Below are positions 1 through 6,902 of a stretch of DNA of 10,309 bases, piece by piece (within the stretch, counting starts at the first letter, position 1; every line of letters starts with the position of its first letter). Below the pieces are notes generated by a model. That model was not told the DNA's origin. It did not search any database and was given only the letters and a program-made list of their open reading frames with translations. Location: contig CAJYKO010000462.1 in the NCBI GenBank assembly GCA_913775215.1, forward strand, positions 1 to 10,309, written 5' to 3'. The stretch is from an uncultured Devosia sp. (GTDB taxonomy: Bacteria > Pseudomonadota > Alphaproteobacteria > Rhizobiales > Devosiaceae). Made by a program: the position numbers and the translations under genes.

Positions 1-27
1 CGCTGGTAGCGAAGCGCTCGATTCTGT

Positions 28-111
28 ATGGCGCTGCTCGATCGGCTCACCCACCACTGCGACATCGTCGAGACCGGCAACGAGAGCTGGCGCTTCAAGA
101 ACCGCATCTGA
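28..111 (+). pseudogene. istB: C-terminal fragment of IS21-family helper ATPase IstB
   Basis: Reading from 28 to the TGA at 109-111 gives 27 residues, including ALLDRLTHHCDIVETG and SWRFKNR, the characteristic C-terminus of IstB, the AAA+ ATPase that helps the IS21 transposase IstA choose targets. The rest of the gene is missing: the same frame upstream hits a TAG at 7-9, and the residues normally just before ALLDRL (an FGDxKMT-like stretch) cannot be found in any of the three plus frames of bases 1-27. It is therefore a broken remnant with no ATPase motifs, not a working gene. The ATG at 28 is probably chance. Confidence 0.7.
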
Positions 112-187
112 CTCGCCAACCGCCGATCCGGCCCGGCGCCGCAACCCTGACCAGCTTCGCCGCGCCGGATCTGCTCGTCATCGCTGT

Positions 188-234
188 GGGGGTCTACATT
201 GGACGCCGATAGGGGGTCAATGTTCCGGGCCGAT
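188..234 (+). repeat. Two direct terminal repeats of the IS21-family end
   Basis: Two 23-base copies start at 188 and 212, a period of 24. Both begin GGGGGTC and end with a GCCGAT-type motif (GACGCCGAT at 202-210 and GGGCCGAT at 227-234). Repeats of this kind inside IS21-family ends are taken to be transposase binding sites. The outer copy runs directly into the end TGACA (235-239). A partner set at the left IS end would lie outside the window. Confidence 0.65.
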
Positions 235-1218
235 TGACACCTTGAGATGCGTGTAGCGGAACAACATGCGCGGATCTTTGTGCCCACTTATGGCCGCAAC
301 TTCTGGAACGCTCAGGCCAAGCTCAAAGAACCGGCTAACCGCCTCGTGTCGCAAATCGTGGAACCTGAGATCCGCTATACTTGGCACCAGGGTTGAAGCT
401 CGGCGTCTGCATCGTTCCCAGCCTAACCGAAACGCATTGGCCGTCGTGGGAAACAGTCTCTCATCTGGCGTAGTGCAAACCTCTGTTCTCAATTTCAACA
501 GGTCGATTGCTGTCACAGTAAGTGGGATGGTGCGCGGGATATCGGTCTTGGTTTCCGGAACTGTCAGAAGGCCTAGTTTGAAGTCGACATCTTGAAAGCG
601 AACATTCAAGATTTCCCCTCTGCGCATTCCAGTTTCAATCGCAAACTGTATGCCCACTGTGAGCTAGTCAGAGCGCCCAAGCTCGCAGGCGCTAAGCAAA
701 GCTTCCAGTTCGTTGGACTGCAATCTCCGCTGACGGCCTGTTGCGGCCCTTGGCTTGCGTACATTCGCGATGGGGTTCTCAGTCATTGGAATATCCCATT
801 CGCGACGAGCCACTTCGAAGACAGCGTGTAGTAGGCCCAGCTCTCGGATCACTGTGCCAGGCTTGACCTCACGAAGGCGCCTGTCCCTGTGCTTCTTAAA
901 GGCAAGTGGCAGTATTCGGGCGAGTGTAAGACTCGCCCACTCCTCACGAAGAAATACTTCAATACGTTTTGTTTCGCTGGCTGCACCTCGCTTGTTTGGA
1001 GTGACCTCGTCCCGGTAGCGAGTAAGAAGGTCACTGACGGTGGTTCTTTCAAGCCGAGCGGGATGGTAAGCCAGTGCAAGGCGATCAAGTTCTACTTCAG
1101 TCTGCCTTACCCACCGTTGTGCATCGGCACGACTTTGGAAGCTTTTAGCGCGAGGGCTGTGACCAGTGCGGCGAACCTGAGCCTGCCACTTGTCGTTTCG
1201 TTTGCGGATAGATGCCAT
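217..1218 (-). pseudogene. Tyrosine-recombinase integrase, inactivated by an amber codon and an IS-truncated 3' end
   Basis: The protein belongs to the phage/genomic-island integrase family and would have integrated an element at the neighbouring tRNA-Arg. Translation from the ATG at 1218 gives an N-terminal arm-binding region (about 1-50), a SAM-like core-binding domain (about 60-165), then a stop TAG at 664-666 (codon 185). The same frame continues after it into a full catalytic domain with R199 (TGMRRGE), K224 (ETKTD), H287 and R290 (HDLRH), H313 (SGHKDP) and the nucleophile Y322 (RYTH). There is no frameshift, so one base change, probably TGG (Trp) to TAG, broke it. The last native codon is K326. 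V327 straddles the IS junction at 239/240, and residues 328-333 plus the TGA at 217-219 are IS sequence. Usual integrases extend somewhat further after the RYTH motif. The lower GC than the flanking core genes fits horizontal origin. Confidence 0.85.
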
Positions 1219-1298
1219 GTGGCAAGTGCCTTTCGATGTGACCAGTTTGTGACGGGCTCACGAAAAGCGTATTCAACGCGAACATTTGACAGCTCTAA

Positions 1299-1318
1299 GT
1301 CCCTGTAAGAACAGGAAC
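1299..1318 (-). terminator. Small hairpin just downstream of tRNA-Arg
   Basis: Read on the minus strand, GTTCCTGT and ACAGGGAC pair over 8 bp (one G-T wobble) around a TCTT loop, starting 5 bases beyond the tRNA CCA end. It could end tRNA transcription or guide 3' trimming. There is no long T run after it, so a Rho-independent terminator is doubtful. If the tRNA 3' end is the attachment site, this hairpin belongs to the island side of the junction. Confidence 0.28.
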
Positions 1319-1323
1319 TTTAT

Positions 1324-1400
<77 letters not shown>

Positions 1401-1437
1401 AGGCCGGATTCGGGGGCTGGCCCCGATCAGTGGGCGC

Positions 1438-1466
1438 AAACTAGTCGATGGGGGCGCGTTGTGCAA
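1438..1466 (-). promoter_or_regulatory. Candidate sigma-70-type promoter of tRNA-Arg
   Basis: On the minus strand TTGCAC (1466-1461) and TAGTTT (1443-1438) are separated by exactly 17 bases. Transcription would start near 1431, about 30 bases before the tRNA 5' end at 1400. The -35 box agrees well with consensus and the -10 box moderately. Position and spacing fit a stable-RNA promoter. No transcript evidence is available from sequence alone. Confidence 0.45.
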
Positions 1467-1553
1467 CGGGGTTTTCGGATGCTCTTTCGGTAGCATCACG
1501 TTAGCATCGAGCTTGCCTCTTGGCGGAATCGGTTACGGTTTGGGGAAAATCGA

Positions 1554-2168
1554 ATGAGCGGAACCTTGCCCGGCCCGGATGGGCGCGAGCGCTGTGCCTG
1601 GTGCGCGGGGGCGCCGGAATTCGTGCCCTATCACGACCATGAATGGGGTTTTCCGGTCAGCGACGATCGCCGGCTCTTTGAAAAGATCTGCCTTGAAGGA
1701 TTTCAGTCCGGACTGAGCTGGCGGACGATCCTCAACAAGCGCGAAGCGTTTCGGGCCGGCTTTGCCAATTTCGAGATCGACGCGGTGGCCAAATTCACCG
1801 AGGCCGATGTCGAACGGCTGCTGCAGGATAAGGGCATCGTGCGGCACCGGGGAAAGATTGCGGCGGCCATCAACAATGCCAGGCGGGCACAGGAGCTGAT
1901 CAAGGAGGCGGGTTCGATCGCAGCCTTCGTCTGGCGCTATGAGGTGCCCGAAGGCGAGGCACATCCCCCGCAGAGCCAGACGACAAGTCCGGAAGCGATT
2001 GCGCTCTCGAAGGCACTGAAGAAGCGCGGCTGGGCTTTTGTCGGGCCGACGACGGTTTTTGCGTTCATGCAGGCCATGGGTCTGGTCAATGACCATGCGA
2101 TAGGATGCGTGAGCCGGGAGAAGGCGGCGGCGGAGCGGGCGGGTTTTAAGGTGCCAGGACGCGAGTGA
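1554..2168 (+). CDS. tag: DNA-3-methyladenine glycosylase I
   Basis: This cytoplasmic base-excision-repair enzyme removes 3-methyladenine from alkylated DNA, leaving an abasic site. The 204-residue product is slightly longer than the E. coli enzyme (187 residues) because of about 10 extra N-terminal residues. Family hallmarks are in place: zinc ligands C14 (RCAWC), H27 (YHDHEWG), H181 and C185 (NDHAIGC), and base-pocket residues E48 and W56 (CLEG, GLSW), matching C4, H17, H175, C179, E38 and W46 of E. coli Tag. The ATG at 1554 is preceded by a purine-rich TGGGGAAAAT. The gene stands alone on the plus strand, after the tRNA and before a palindrome, so it is probably monocistronic. Nothing indicates decay. 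Confidence 0.95.
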   Translation: MSGTLPGPDGRERCAWCAGAPEFVPYHDHEWGFPVSDDRRLFEKICLEGFQSGLSWRTILNKREAFRAGFANFEIDAVAKFTEADVERLLQDKGIVRHRGKIAAAINNARRAQELIKEAGSIAAFVWRYEVPEGEAHPPQSQTTSPEAIALSKALKKRGWAFVGPTTVFAFMQAMGLVNDHAIGCVSREKAAAERAGFKVPGRE

Positions 2169-2177
2169 GCCCCCTCC

Positions 2178-2204
2178 CAACCTCCCCCTGAAGGGGGAGG
2201 GTTG
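2178..2204. repeat. GC-rich intergenic palindrome (CCTCCCCC/GGGGGAGG type)
   Basis: Ten bases after the tag stop, CCTCCCCCT (2181-2189) is mirrored by AGGGGGAGG (2192-2200). The arms extend by CAA (2178-2180) with TTG (2202-2204) if G2201 is bulged out. A second CCCCTCCC at 2171-2178 precedes it. Palindromes of this composition recur between genes in many Hyphomicrobiales genomes (general recollection). It has no T run and is probably a dispersed palindromic repeat, though it may also slow or end transcription of tag. Confidence 0.55.
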
Positions 2205-2239
2205 CATCGCGTTTGGGTGGACATCCAGCCTGAAACTAA

Positions 2240-2261
2240 TAGCCCGGCTTTCGCCGGGCTA
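2240..2261 (-). terminator. Rho-independent-like terminator of the RND efflux operon
   Basis: On the minus strand AGCCCGGC and GCCGGGCT form a perfect 8-bp stem (9 bp with the outer T-A pair) closed by a GAAA loop, a stabilising GNRA tetraloop. TATTAGTTT follows, with an imperfect T run. It lies 24 bases after the stop codon of the transporter gene. On the plus strand the hairpin could also stop read-through from tag, although only AAAT follows it there. Confidence 0.6.
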
Positions 2262-2284
2262 AATGGGAGCGTGGAAGAACAAAC

Positions 2285-5200
2285 CTATTCCGCCGGTTTG
2301 ACCTCGGCATGGTCATGCTCGTGGTCATCCGGTGCCTTGGGCATGAAGCGGCGGGTGAAGGCGCTGAAACTGTCGATATAGGTGAGGAGCACCGGGACGA
2401 CGAGGAGGGTCAGCGCGGTCGAGCTGATGAGCCCGCCGATCACGGCATGGGCCATCGGCGCGTTCTGGCCGGAGCCTTCGTGGAGGCTCAGGGCCAGCGG
2501 CAGCATGCCGAAGATCATGGCGAGGGTCGTCATGATGATCGGACGGAAGCGGGTAGTACCCGCTTCCACCAGGGCTTCATAAAGGTTCCAGCCATCGCGC
2601 ACATGCTGGTTGGCATTGTCGACGAGAAGGATAGCGTTCTTGACAACAAGCCCCATCAACATGATGAAGCCGATGGCCGAGAACATGTTGAGCGTCGAGC
2701 CGCCGACCAAAAGGCCGACCATGACACCGATCAGCGCCAACGGGAGCGAGCCCATGATGGCGATCGGCTGCAGGAAGCTGCCGAATTGGCTGGCGAGCAC
2801 CAGGTAGATGAAGATCACCGCCAGAAGCAGCGCCGAACCCGCGGCACTGGCCGCATCCTGGATTTGCTCGACGTCACCCCCAAAAGATGAGCGATAGCCC
2901 GTGGGGAAATCGAGCGTGTTGATCGCCTGCTGGAGTTGCGGCGTAATCGTGCCGAGTTCGACGCCCTCGACATTGGCCTCGATGGTGACGCCACGCTGCA
3001 GGTCCTGCCGATTGATGGTCGCGGGCCCCGTGCTTTCAACCACATCAGCCACCTGCCCCAGCGTGATCATGCCGTTCGATCCCGTTGCGATCGGCAGGTT
3101 GCCGATGGCGTCGATATCGCTGCGCAATTCTTCCGGCAGGCGCACGACCACCGAATAGACCTGGCCATTGGGCGCAGTCCAATCGGAAACGTCGTCACCG
3201 CTGATCAGCGGTGACATGGTCGAGGCAATCTGCGCAATCGAGACGCCGAGGCTATCGGCAAGATCGCGGTTGATATTGATGCCGACCACGGCCTGTGCAT
3301 CGTCAAGGCTCGACTTGATATCGATCAGCCCATCGATCTTGTCCAGTTCGCGCATCAGCTGGTCGCCAAGACGCTTGAGGACGACAAAGCTGTCGCCATA
3401 AAGCGTGATCGAAACCGGCGACGAGGAGCCACCAAGACCGGAAGCAGCTGCGACCTCAAAGGTCGCGCCCGGCACTGCCTCAAGCGCGCGACGCACTTGG
3501 GGCATGAACTCGACCGGGGTGATATCGCGATCTGCCTTATCGACGAGGGTGACCGTCATCGAGCCCGAATTCTGGCCCGAGGCCTGCAGGCCGCCGGCAA
3601 TGGTCGAATAAGTGGTTTCGACGACTGGGAAGGCGCGAATGATCGTTTCGGCCTGTCGCATTTTTTCGGCGGTATATTCCTTGCTCGACCCGGCTGGCGT
3701 TTCGACGCTGATGGTGAAATTGCCATTGTCGGTTGCCGGGATAAACTCGACGCCGACGCGCGGGAAGAGGAAGAAGCTACCAACAAAAGACAAGAGCGCA
3801 ATGAAGAGCACCGTCTTGCGCCATTTCAGGCCCCAGCGGATGACGTGGCGATAGCCTTCCGTGATCCACTCAAAGAAGCGGTCGAACTGCTGCACCGCCT
3901 TGCCGATCGGGCCACGCTTGGCATTGGGATTGGACGCCGGATCATACCAGACGCTCGACATCATCGGGTCGAGCGTGAAGGCGATAAAGAGCGAGATCAG
4001 CACGGCGACGGAGACGGTGACGCCGAACTGCAGGAAGAACCGGCCCATGATGCCGTCCATGAAGGCAACAGGCAAAAACACGGCGACAATGGAAAGCGTC
4101 GTCGCCATGACGGCGAGACCGATTTCATTGGTCCCGTCAAAGGCGGCCTGCCTGTGCGACTTGCCCATATGGAGGTGCCGCGTGATGTTTTCGCGCACGA
4201 CGATGGCGTCGTCGATGAGAATGCCGACAGCCAGCGACAGGGCCAGCAGCGTCATCATATTAAGCGTAAAGCCCATCACATTGAGCGCCACCATGGTGCC
4301 GATGATCGAGATCGGCAGGGTCAAGCCTGTGATGACGGTCGAGCGCCAGGAATTAAGGAACAGGAACACGATGACGACGGCAAGGAGAGCGCCTTCGATC
4401 AGCATGTTCTGCACCGCATGGAAGGAGTCTTCCACGGGCTTGGCATTGTCGACGACGACCTCGATCTTGACCTCGCCGCCGCTCAATTCAGTGGCAAGGA
4501 GGTTGTCGATCGTGTGCCGGATTTCTTCGGCCACGCCAACCGTATTGGCGCCCTGCGTCTTGAGAATATCGACGGCAAGCGCGCGTTCGCCATTGAGAAT
4601 GGCAAGACTTGTCGCTTCACCGGTGCCGTCTTCGATGGTCGCGACATCGCGCAGAGTGACCGGCTGGCCGCCCTGATTGCCGACGACGATGTTATAGAAG
4701 TCCTGCTGGTCTTCGAGTTTGCCAAGCACCTGGATTGACTGGACGATACTACCCTGGGTGATCGAGCCGGCAGCCAAGTCCTTGTTGGCGTTCTGCAGCG
4801 CCTGGGTCACGGCGCTTGGCGTGATGTTGAAGGCAGTCAAGCGATCGGGGTCGATCTTGATGTTGAGCTGGCGCGGCACACCGCCGACGACACTGGCACT
4901 GCCGACACCGGAAATGTTGGAGATGCGCTTGACGATGATGTCTTCGGTCAGCGCCGTCAGGTCGCGATCGGAGAGCGTGGTCGAGCTGACGGCGAGCGAC
5001 AGGATCGGCAGGGCCGACGGGTCGAAGCGCAGCACCTGTGGCTCCCCTGCCCCATCGGGCAGATTGGCTTTGACCGGATCGAGCTTGTCGCGGACGTCCT
5101 GGGCCTTTTGCTGCGAATTTTCTTCGAGGTTGAAGATCATCAGGACGAGGGCCTGGCCCGACTGGGCCGTCGACTGGATGGTATCGAGACCGGCAATCGT

Positions 5201-5416
5201 ATTCACCGCATCTTCAATCGGCTCGACGATGTCCGCCTCAACCGCCTCGGGAGAGGCGCCAGGATAGCTGACGACGACGGCGACGACGGGAAAGTCGACA
5301 TCCGGCATCTGTTCGATGGGCAGGCGCTGATAGGAGTAGAAGCCGAAGACCACGATGGCCACCATGATCATGGTGGCAAAGACGGGGTGATTGACGCTGA
5401 TACGGGTCAGAAACAT
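2285..5416 (-). CDS. RND multidrug efflux transporter, inner-membrane pump (HAE1/AcrB family)
   Basis: This inner-membrane proton/drug antiporter would work as a trimer with the adaptor encoded just upstream. The 1043 residues match the usual AcrB-family length. TM1 is at about 10-30, and the first porter loop carries the YPGASPEAVE motif (51-60). TM2-TM6 span about 338-485, with proton-relay Asp402 and Asp403 (LIDDAIVV). The second periplasmic loop is at about 555-855 and TM8-TM12 at about 857-1013, with Lys926 (VVKNAILLVD) and Arg958 (RFRPI) matching the AcrB relay residues. Two acidic residues in TM4 point to organic substrates rather than the metal-exporting CzcA branch. The ATG at 5416 follows the adaptor stop by 3 bases, with GAGGG (5424-5428) as ribosome binding site. 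The C-terminus ends in a His/Asp/Glu-rich tail (DDHEHDHAEVK). The substrate cannot be assigned. Confidence 0.95.
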   Translation of the reverse strand: MFLTRISVNHPVFATMIMVAIVVFGFYSYQRLPIEQMPDVDFPVVAVVVSYPGASPEAVEADIVEPIEDAVNTIAGLDTIQSTAQSGQALVLMIFNLEENSQQKAQDVRDKLDPVKANLPDGAGEPQVLRFDPSALPILSLAVSSTTLSDRDLTALTEDIIVKRISNISGVGSASVVGGVPRQLNIKIDPDRLTAFNITPSAVTQALQNANKDLAAGSITQGSIVQSIQVLGKLEDQQDFYNIVVGNQGGQPVTLRDVATIEDGTGEATSLAILNGERALAVDILKTQGANTVGVAEEIRHTIDNLLATELSGGEVKIEVVVDNAKPVEDSFHAVQNMLIEGALLAVVIVFLFLNSWRSTVITGLTLPISIIGTMVALNVMGFTLNMMTLLALSLAVGILIDDAIVVRENITRHLHMGKSHRQAAFDGTNEIGLAVMATTLSIVAVFLPVAFMDGIMGRFFLQFGVTVSVAVLISLFIAFTLDPMMSSVWYDPASNPNAKRGPIGKAVQQFDRFFEWITEGYRHVIRWGLKWRKTVLFIALLSFVGSFFLFPRVGVEFIPATDNGNFTISVETPAGSSKEYTAEKMRQAETIIRAFPVVETTYSTIAGGLQASGQNSGSMTVTLVDKADRDITPVEFMPQVRRALEAVPGATFEVAAASGLGGSSSPVSITLYGDSFVVLKRLGDQLMRELDKIDGLIDIKSSLDDAQAVVGININRDLADSLGVSIAQIASTMSPLISGDDVSDWTAPNGQVYSVVVRLPEELRSDIDAIGNLPIATGSNGMITLGQVADVVESTGPATINRQDLQRGVTIEANVEGVELGTITPQLQQAINTLDFPTGYRSSFGGDVEQIQDAASAAGSALLLAVIFIYLVLASQFGSFLQPIAIMGSLPLALIGVMVGLLVGGSTLNMFSAIGFIMLMGLVVKNAILLVDNANQHVRDGWNLYEALVEAGTTRFRPIIMTTLAMIFGMLPLALSLHEGSGQNAPMAHAVIGGLISSTALTLLVVPVLLTYIDSFSAFTRRFMPKAPDDHEHDHAEVKPAE

Positions 5417-5419
5417 CGG

Positions 5420-6619
5420 CTAGCCCTCGATCTGTTCATAGGCTTCGCCAGCCGAAAGCTCGGTCAGCGGCGCAGTGACGATGGTGTCGCCAGCGGTAAG
5501 ACCCTCAACTTCGACCGTGGCGCCACGATCCCAGGCTGTGCCGCGCGTGACGGCCTGGCGGGCAAGCGTGCCATTATCGAGCTTCAGCACATAGCTGCCT
5601 TCGGCATCTTCGCGGAGCGCTGCCTGCGGCACGGCGATGGCGTCGGCCTTTTCGGCGACGGTAATCTGGCCGGTGGCAAACATGCCGCCACGGAGGCGCC
5701 CATCGTCATTGTCGAGCAGCACATAGATCGGCACTGTGCGCGTGCCGGTCTGCGCGACAGGATTGACGCGGGTCACCTCGCCGTCAAAGGTCTCGTTATC
5801 GAGCCCGGTGGCGGAAACGACAACGGGTTGGCCCGGGGAAACCAGGGCGCTCGAATTGACCGAGGCCGCGGCCTGGAACTCCATCTGCGAAAGATTGACG
5901 ACGGTGATAACGGGCGTGCCGGCGCTGATGGTCTGGCCCGGCTCGACCGAGCGTTCGGAGACGATGCCGGATATCGGGGCAGTGACGGTGGCGTTGCTGA
6001 GCGCGAGTTCGGCGGTCTGCACTGCGCTTTCAAGCGCGGTGAGATTGGCTTCGAGCGCAGAAGTCGCCGAACGTGCCTGTTCCAGAGCCGACGGGCTGGC
6101 AAGGCCCTGGCGGGCAAGTTCCTGGGTGCGTTCGAGCTGCTGCTGGGAGGAGACGAGCTGGGCGCGGGTAGCATCGGCCGTGGCGCGCTGCTGAGCGAGG
6201 GCCAGAGAGAGGTTTGCCTGATCGATTTCGACCAGGACATCGCCTTCCTTGACGCTGTCACCGGGACGCACGGCAACGCTGAGCACACGGCCGGCAGCCT
6301 GGGAGGCGACGACGGACTGCTGGGCTGGAACGAGCGTGCCCGTGACCTTGACGGTCTGGCTCAGGGTCTGCGGCGCGATCTCGGTGACCTCCGAAGTCAA
6401 CAACTGGCGCACGACCGGCGCGGCTTCAGCCGTTTCGGTTTCCGGCGCAGGCGCTGGCGGGCGGGTCAGGAAAAAGGCTGCGCCACCAATGACGATTACG
6501 CCAAGAACAATCCACGGCCCCCAGCGGCGCTTGGGCTTCTTGCCCTCGGCGACCAGGCGGGCATTGTTTTTTTCCCGCTTGCTCTGTGCCCATTCGGGCT
6601 TCTCATGGGCTGTGGTCAT
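5420..6619 (-). CDS. RND efflux periplasmic adaptor subunit (membrane fusion protein)
   Basis: The protein would link the RND pump to an outer-membrane channel across the periplasm. Of its 399 residues, 1-32 are a highly charged cytoplasmic N-terminus, longer than is typical. A single membrane anchor follows at about 33-52. There is no lipobox cysteine, so it is held by a transmembrane helix rather than a lipid. A Pro/Glu-rich linker is followed by the first lipoyl half (about 103-133, GRVLSVAVRPGDSVKEGD), an alpha-helical hairpin rich in Gln/Ala/Leu (about 134-205), the second lipoyl half (about 210-242, TAPISGIVSERSVEPG), then beta-barrel and membrane-proximal domains. The ATG at 6619 has AGGACA upstream. 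It is the first gene of a two-gene operon, and no TolC-type gene is adjacent, so a channel encoded elsewhere is probably used. Confidence 0.93.
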   Translation of the reverse strand: MTTAHEKPEWAQSKREKNNARLVAEGKKPKRRWGPWIVLGVIVIGGAAFFLTRPPAPAPETETAEAAPVVRQLLTSEVTEIAPQTLSQTVKVTGTLVPAQQSVVASQAAGRVLSVAVRPGDSVKEGDVLVEIDQANLSLALAQQRATADATRAQLVSSQQQLERTQELARQGLASPSALEQARSATSALEANLTALESAVQTAELALSNATVTAPISGIVSERSVEPGQTISAGTPVITVVNLSQMEFQAAASVNSSALVSPGQPVVVSATGLDNETFDGEVTRVNPVAQTGTRTVPIYVLLDNDDGRLRGGMFATGQITVAEKADAIAVPQAALREDAEGSYVLKLDNGTLARQAVTRGTAWDRGATVEVEGLTAGDTIVTAPLTELSAGEAYEQIEG

Positions 6620-6902
6620 CGAGGTGTCCTGATATTTGGTCGATCAAGGGTCTATCGGCCTGGGGCACTAGCCTGGCTCAAGTTTATACGGGGATGCGCA
6701 AGGTGGATCATCGTCGCTGCGCCCAGGAGGGTCCGCCTGACATGGCCACCTTAAGCGCCGGACCCGGCGGGACCCGACGCTAAACGCTTGTGTCTCCATT
6801 CTTGTGCATGAGCCATATTGCCGCAACATTACGGAAAGGCCAAACCTGCGCAATGCAAAGGCAATCATTGTGCGGGATAAACGCTGCCAAGACGAGGTAG
6901 CC
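6620..6902. promoter_or_regulatory. Divergent intergenic region between efflux operon and two-component genes
   Basis: These 283 bases must hold the outward promoters of both the pump operon (minus) and the regulator/kinase pair (plus). On the minus strand a TATAAA at 6688-6683 is a possible -10 box for the pump, giving a leader of roughly 57 bases, but its -35 region is poor. A small GC hairpin (CGCCG/CGGCG) lies near 6756-6769. Nearer the regulator start are an AAAGGC direct repeat and an interrupted inverted repeat, annotated separately. I see no convincing ORF and no riboswitch. Confidence 0.5.
6835..6873. promoter_or_regulatory. Candidate operator: inverted repeat plus 22-bp-spaced direct repeat
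   Basis: GCGCAATG (6848-6855) and CATTGTGC (6866-6873) are inverted copies with 7 of 8 bases matching, separated by 10 bases. AAAGGC occurs at 6835-6840 and again at 6857-6862, a 22-bp period, about two helical turns. OmpR-type regulators often bind tandem half-sites about 10-11 bp apart, so this could be an autoregulatory site for the regulator that starts 30 bases downstream. Short repeats like these can also arise by chance. Confidence 0.3.

Larger units (their letters stand above)
28..239 (+). mobile_element. Right-end remnant of an IS21-family insertion sequence
   Basis: The segment holds the last codons of an IstB-like protein, about 75 bases of non-coding DNA, then two GGGGGTC-led terminal repeats and the end GATTGACA. 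This is the usual layout of the right end of IS21-family elements, which end in CA and carry several transposase-binding repeats. The outer end is placed at 239 because integrase coding sequence begins at 240. Sequence left of about 28 no longer matches the IstB protein, so the element is probably deleted or rearranged internally. The exact left limit is uncertain. The family assignment is from memory of IS21 proteins and ends, not from a search. Confidence 0.72.

Noticed and set aside
655..666. Frameshift as the cause of the split integrase
   Set aside because: The starts at 1218 and 657 are both multiples of 3 on the minus strand, so the halves share one frame and only a stop codon separates them.
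889..1308. 139-codon plus-strand open frame opposite the integrase
   Set aside because: It has no recognisable domain, runs antisense to the integrase and crosses its start region. It is probably chance in lower-GC DNA.
3497..4738. 413-codon open frame on the plus strand inside the RND transporter gene
   Set aside because: It lies antisense to a clearly conserved transporter, its product is rich in Asp, His, Arg and Gly with no domain, and it follows the reverse complement of high-GC codons. It is a shadow frame.
5108..6754. 548-codon open frame on the plus strand opposite the adaptor and pump start
   Set aside because: It is low-complexity Gly/Arg/Asp-rich translation antisense to two recognised genes, with no recognisable domain or ribosome binding site.
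6804..6902. Longer response regulator starting at 6804
   Set aside because: The added 33 residues do not belong to a receiver domain, and the ATG at 6903 has a ribosome binding site and the standard MRILLVEDE start.
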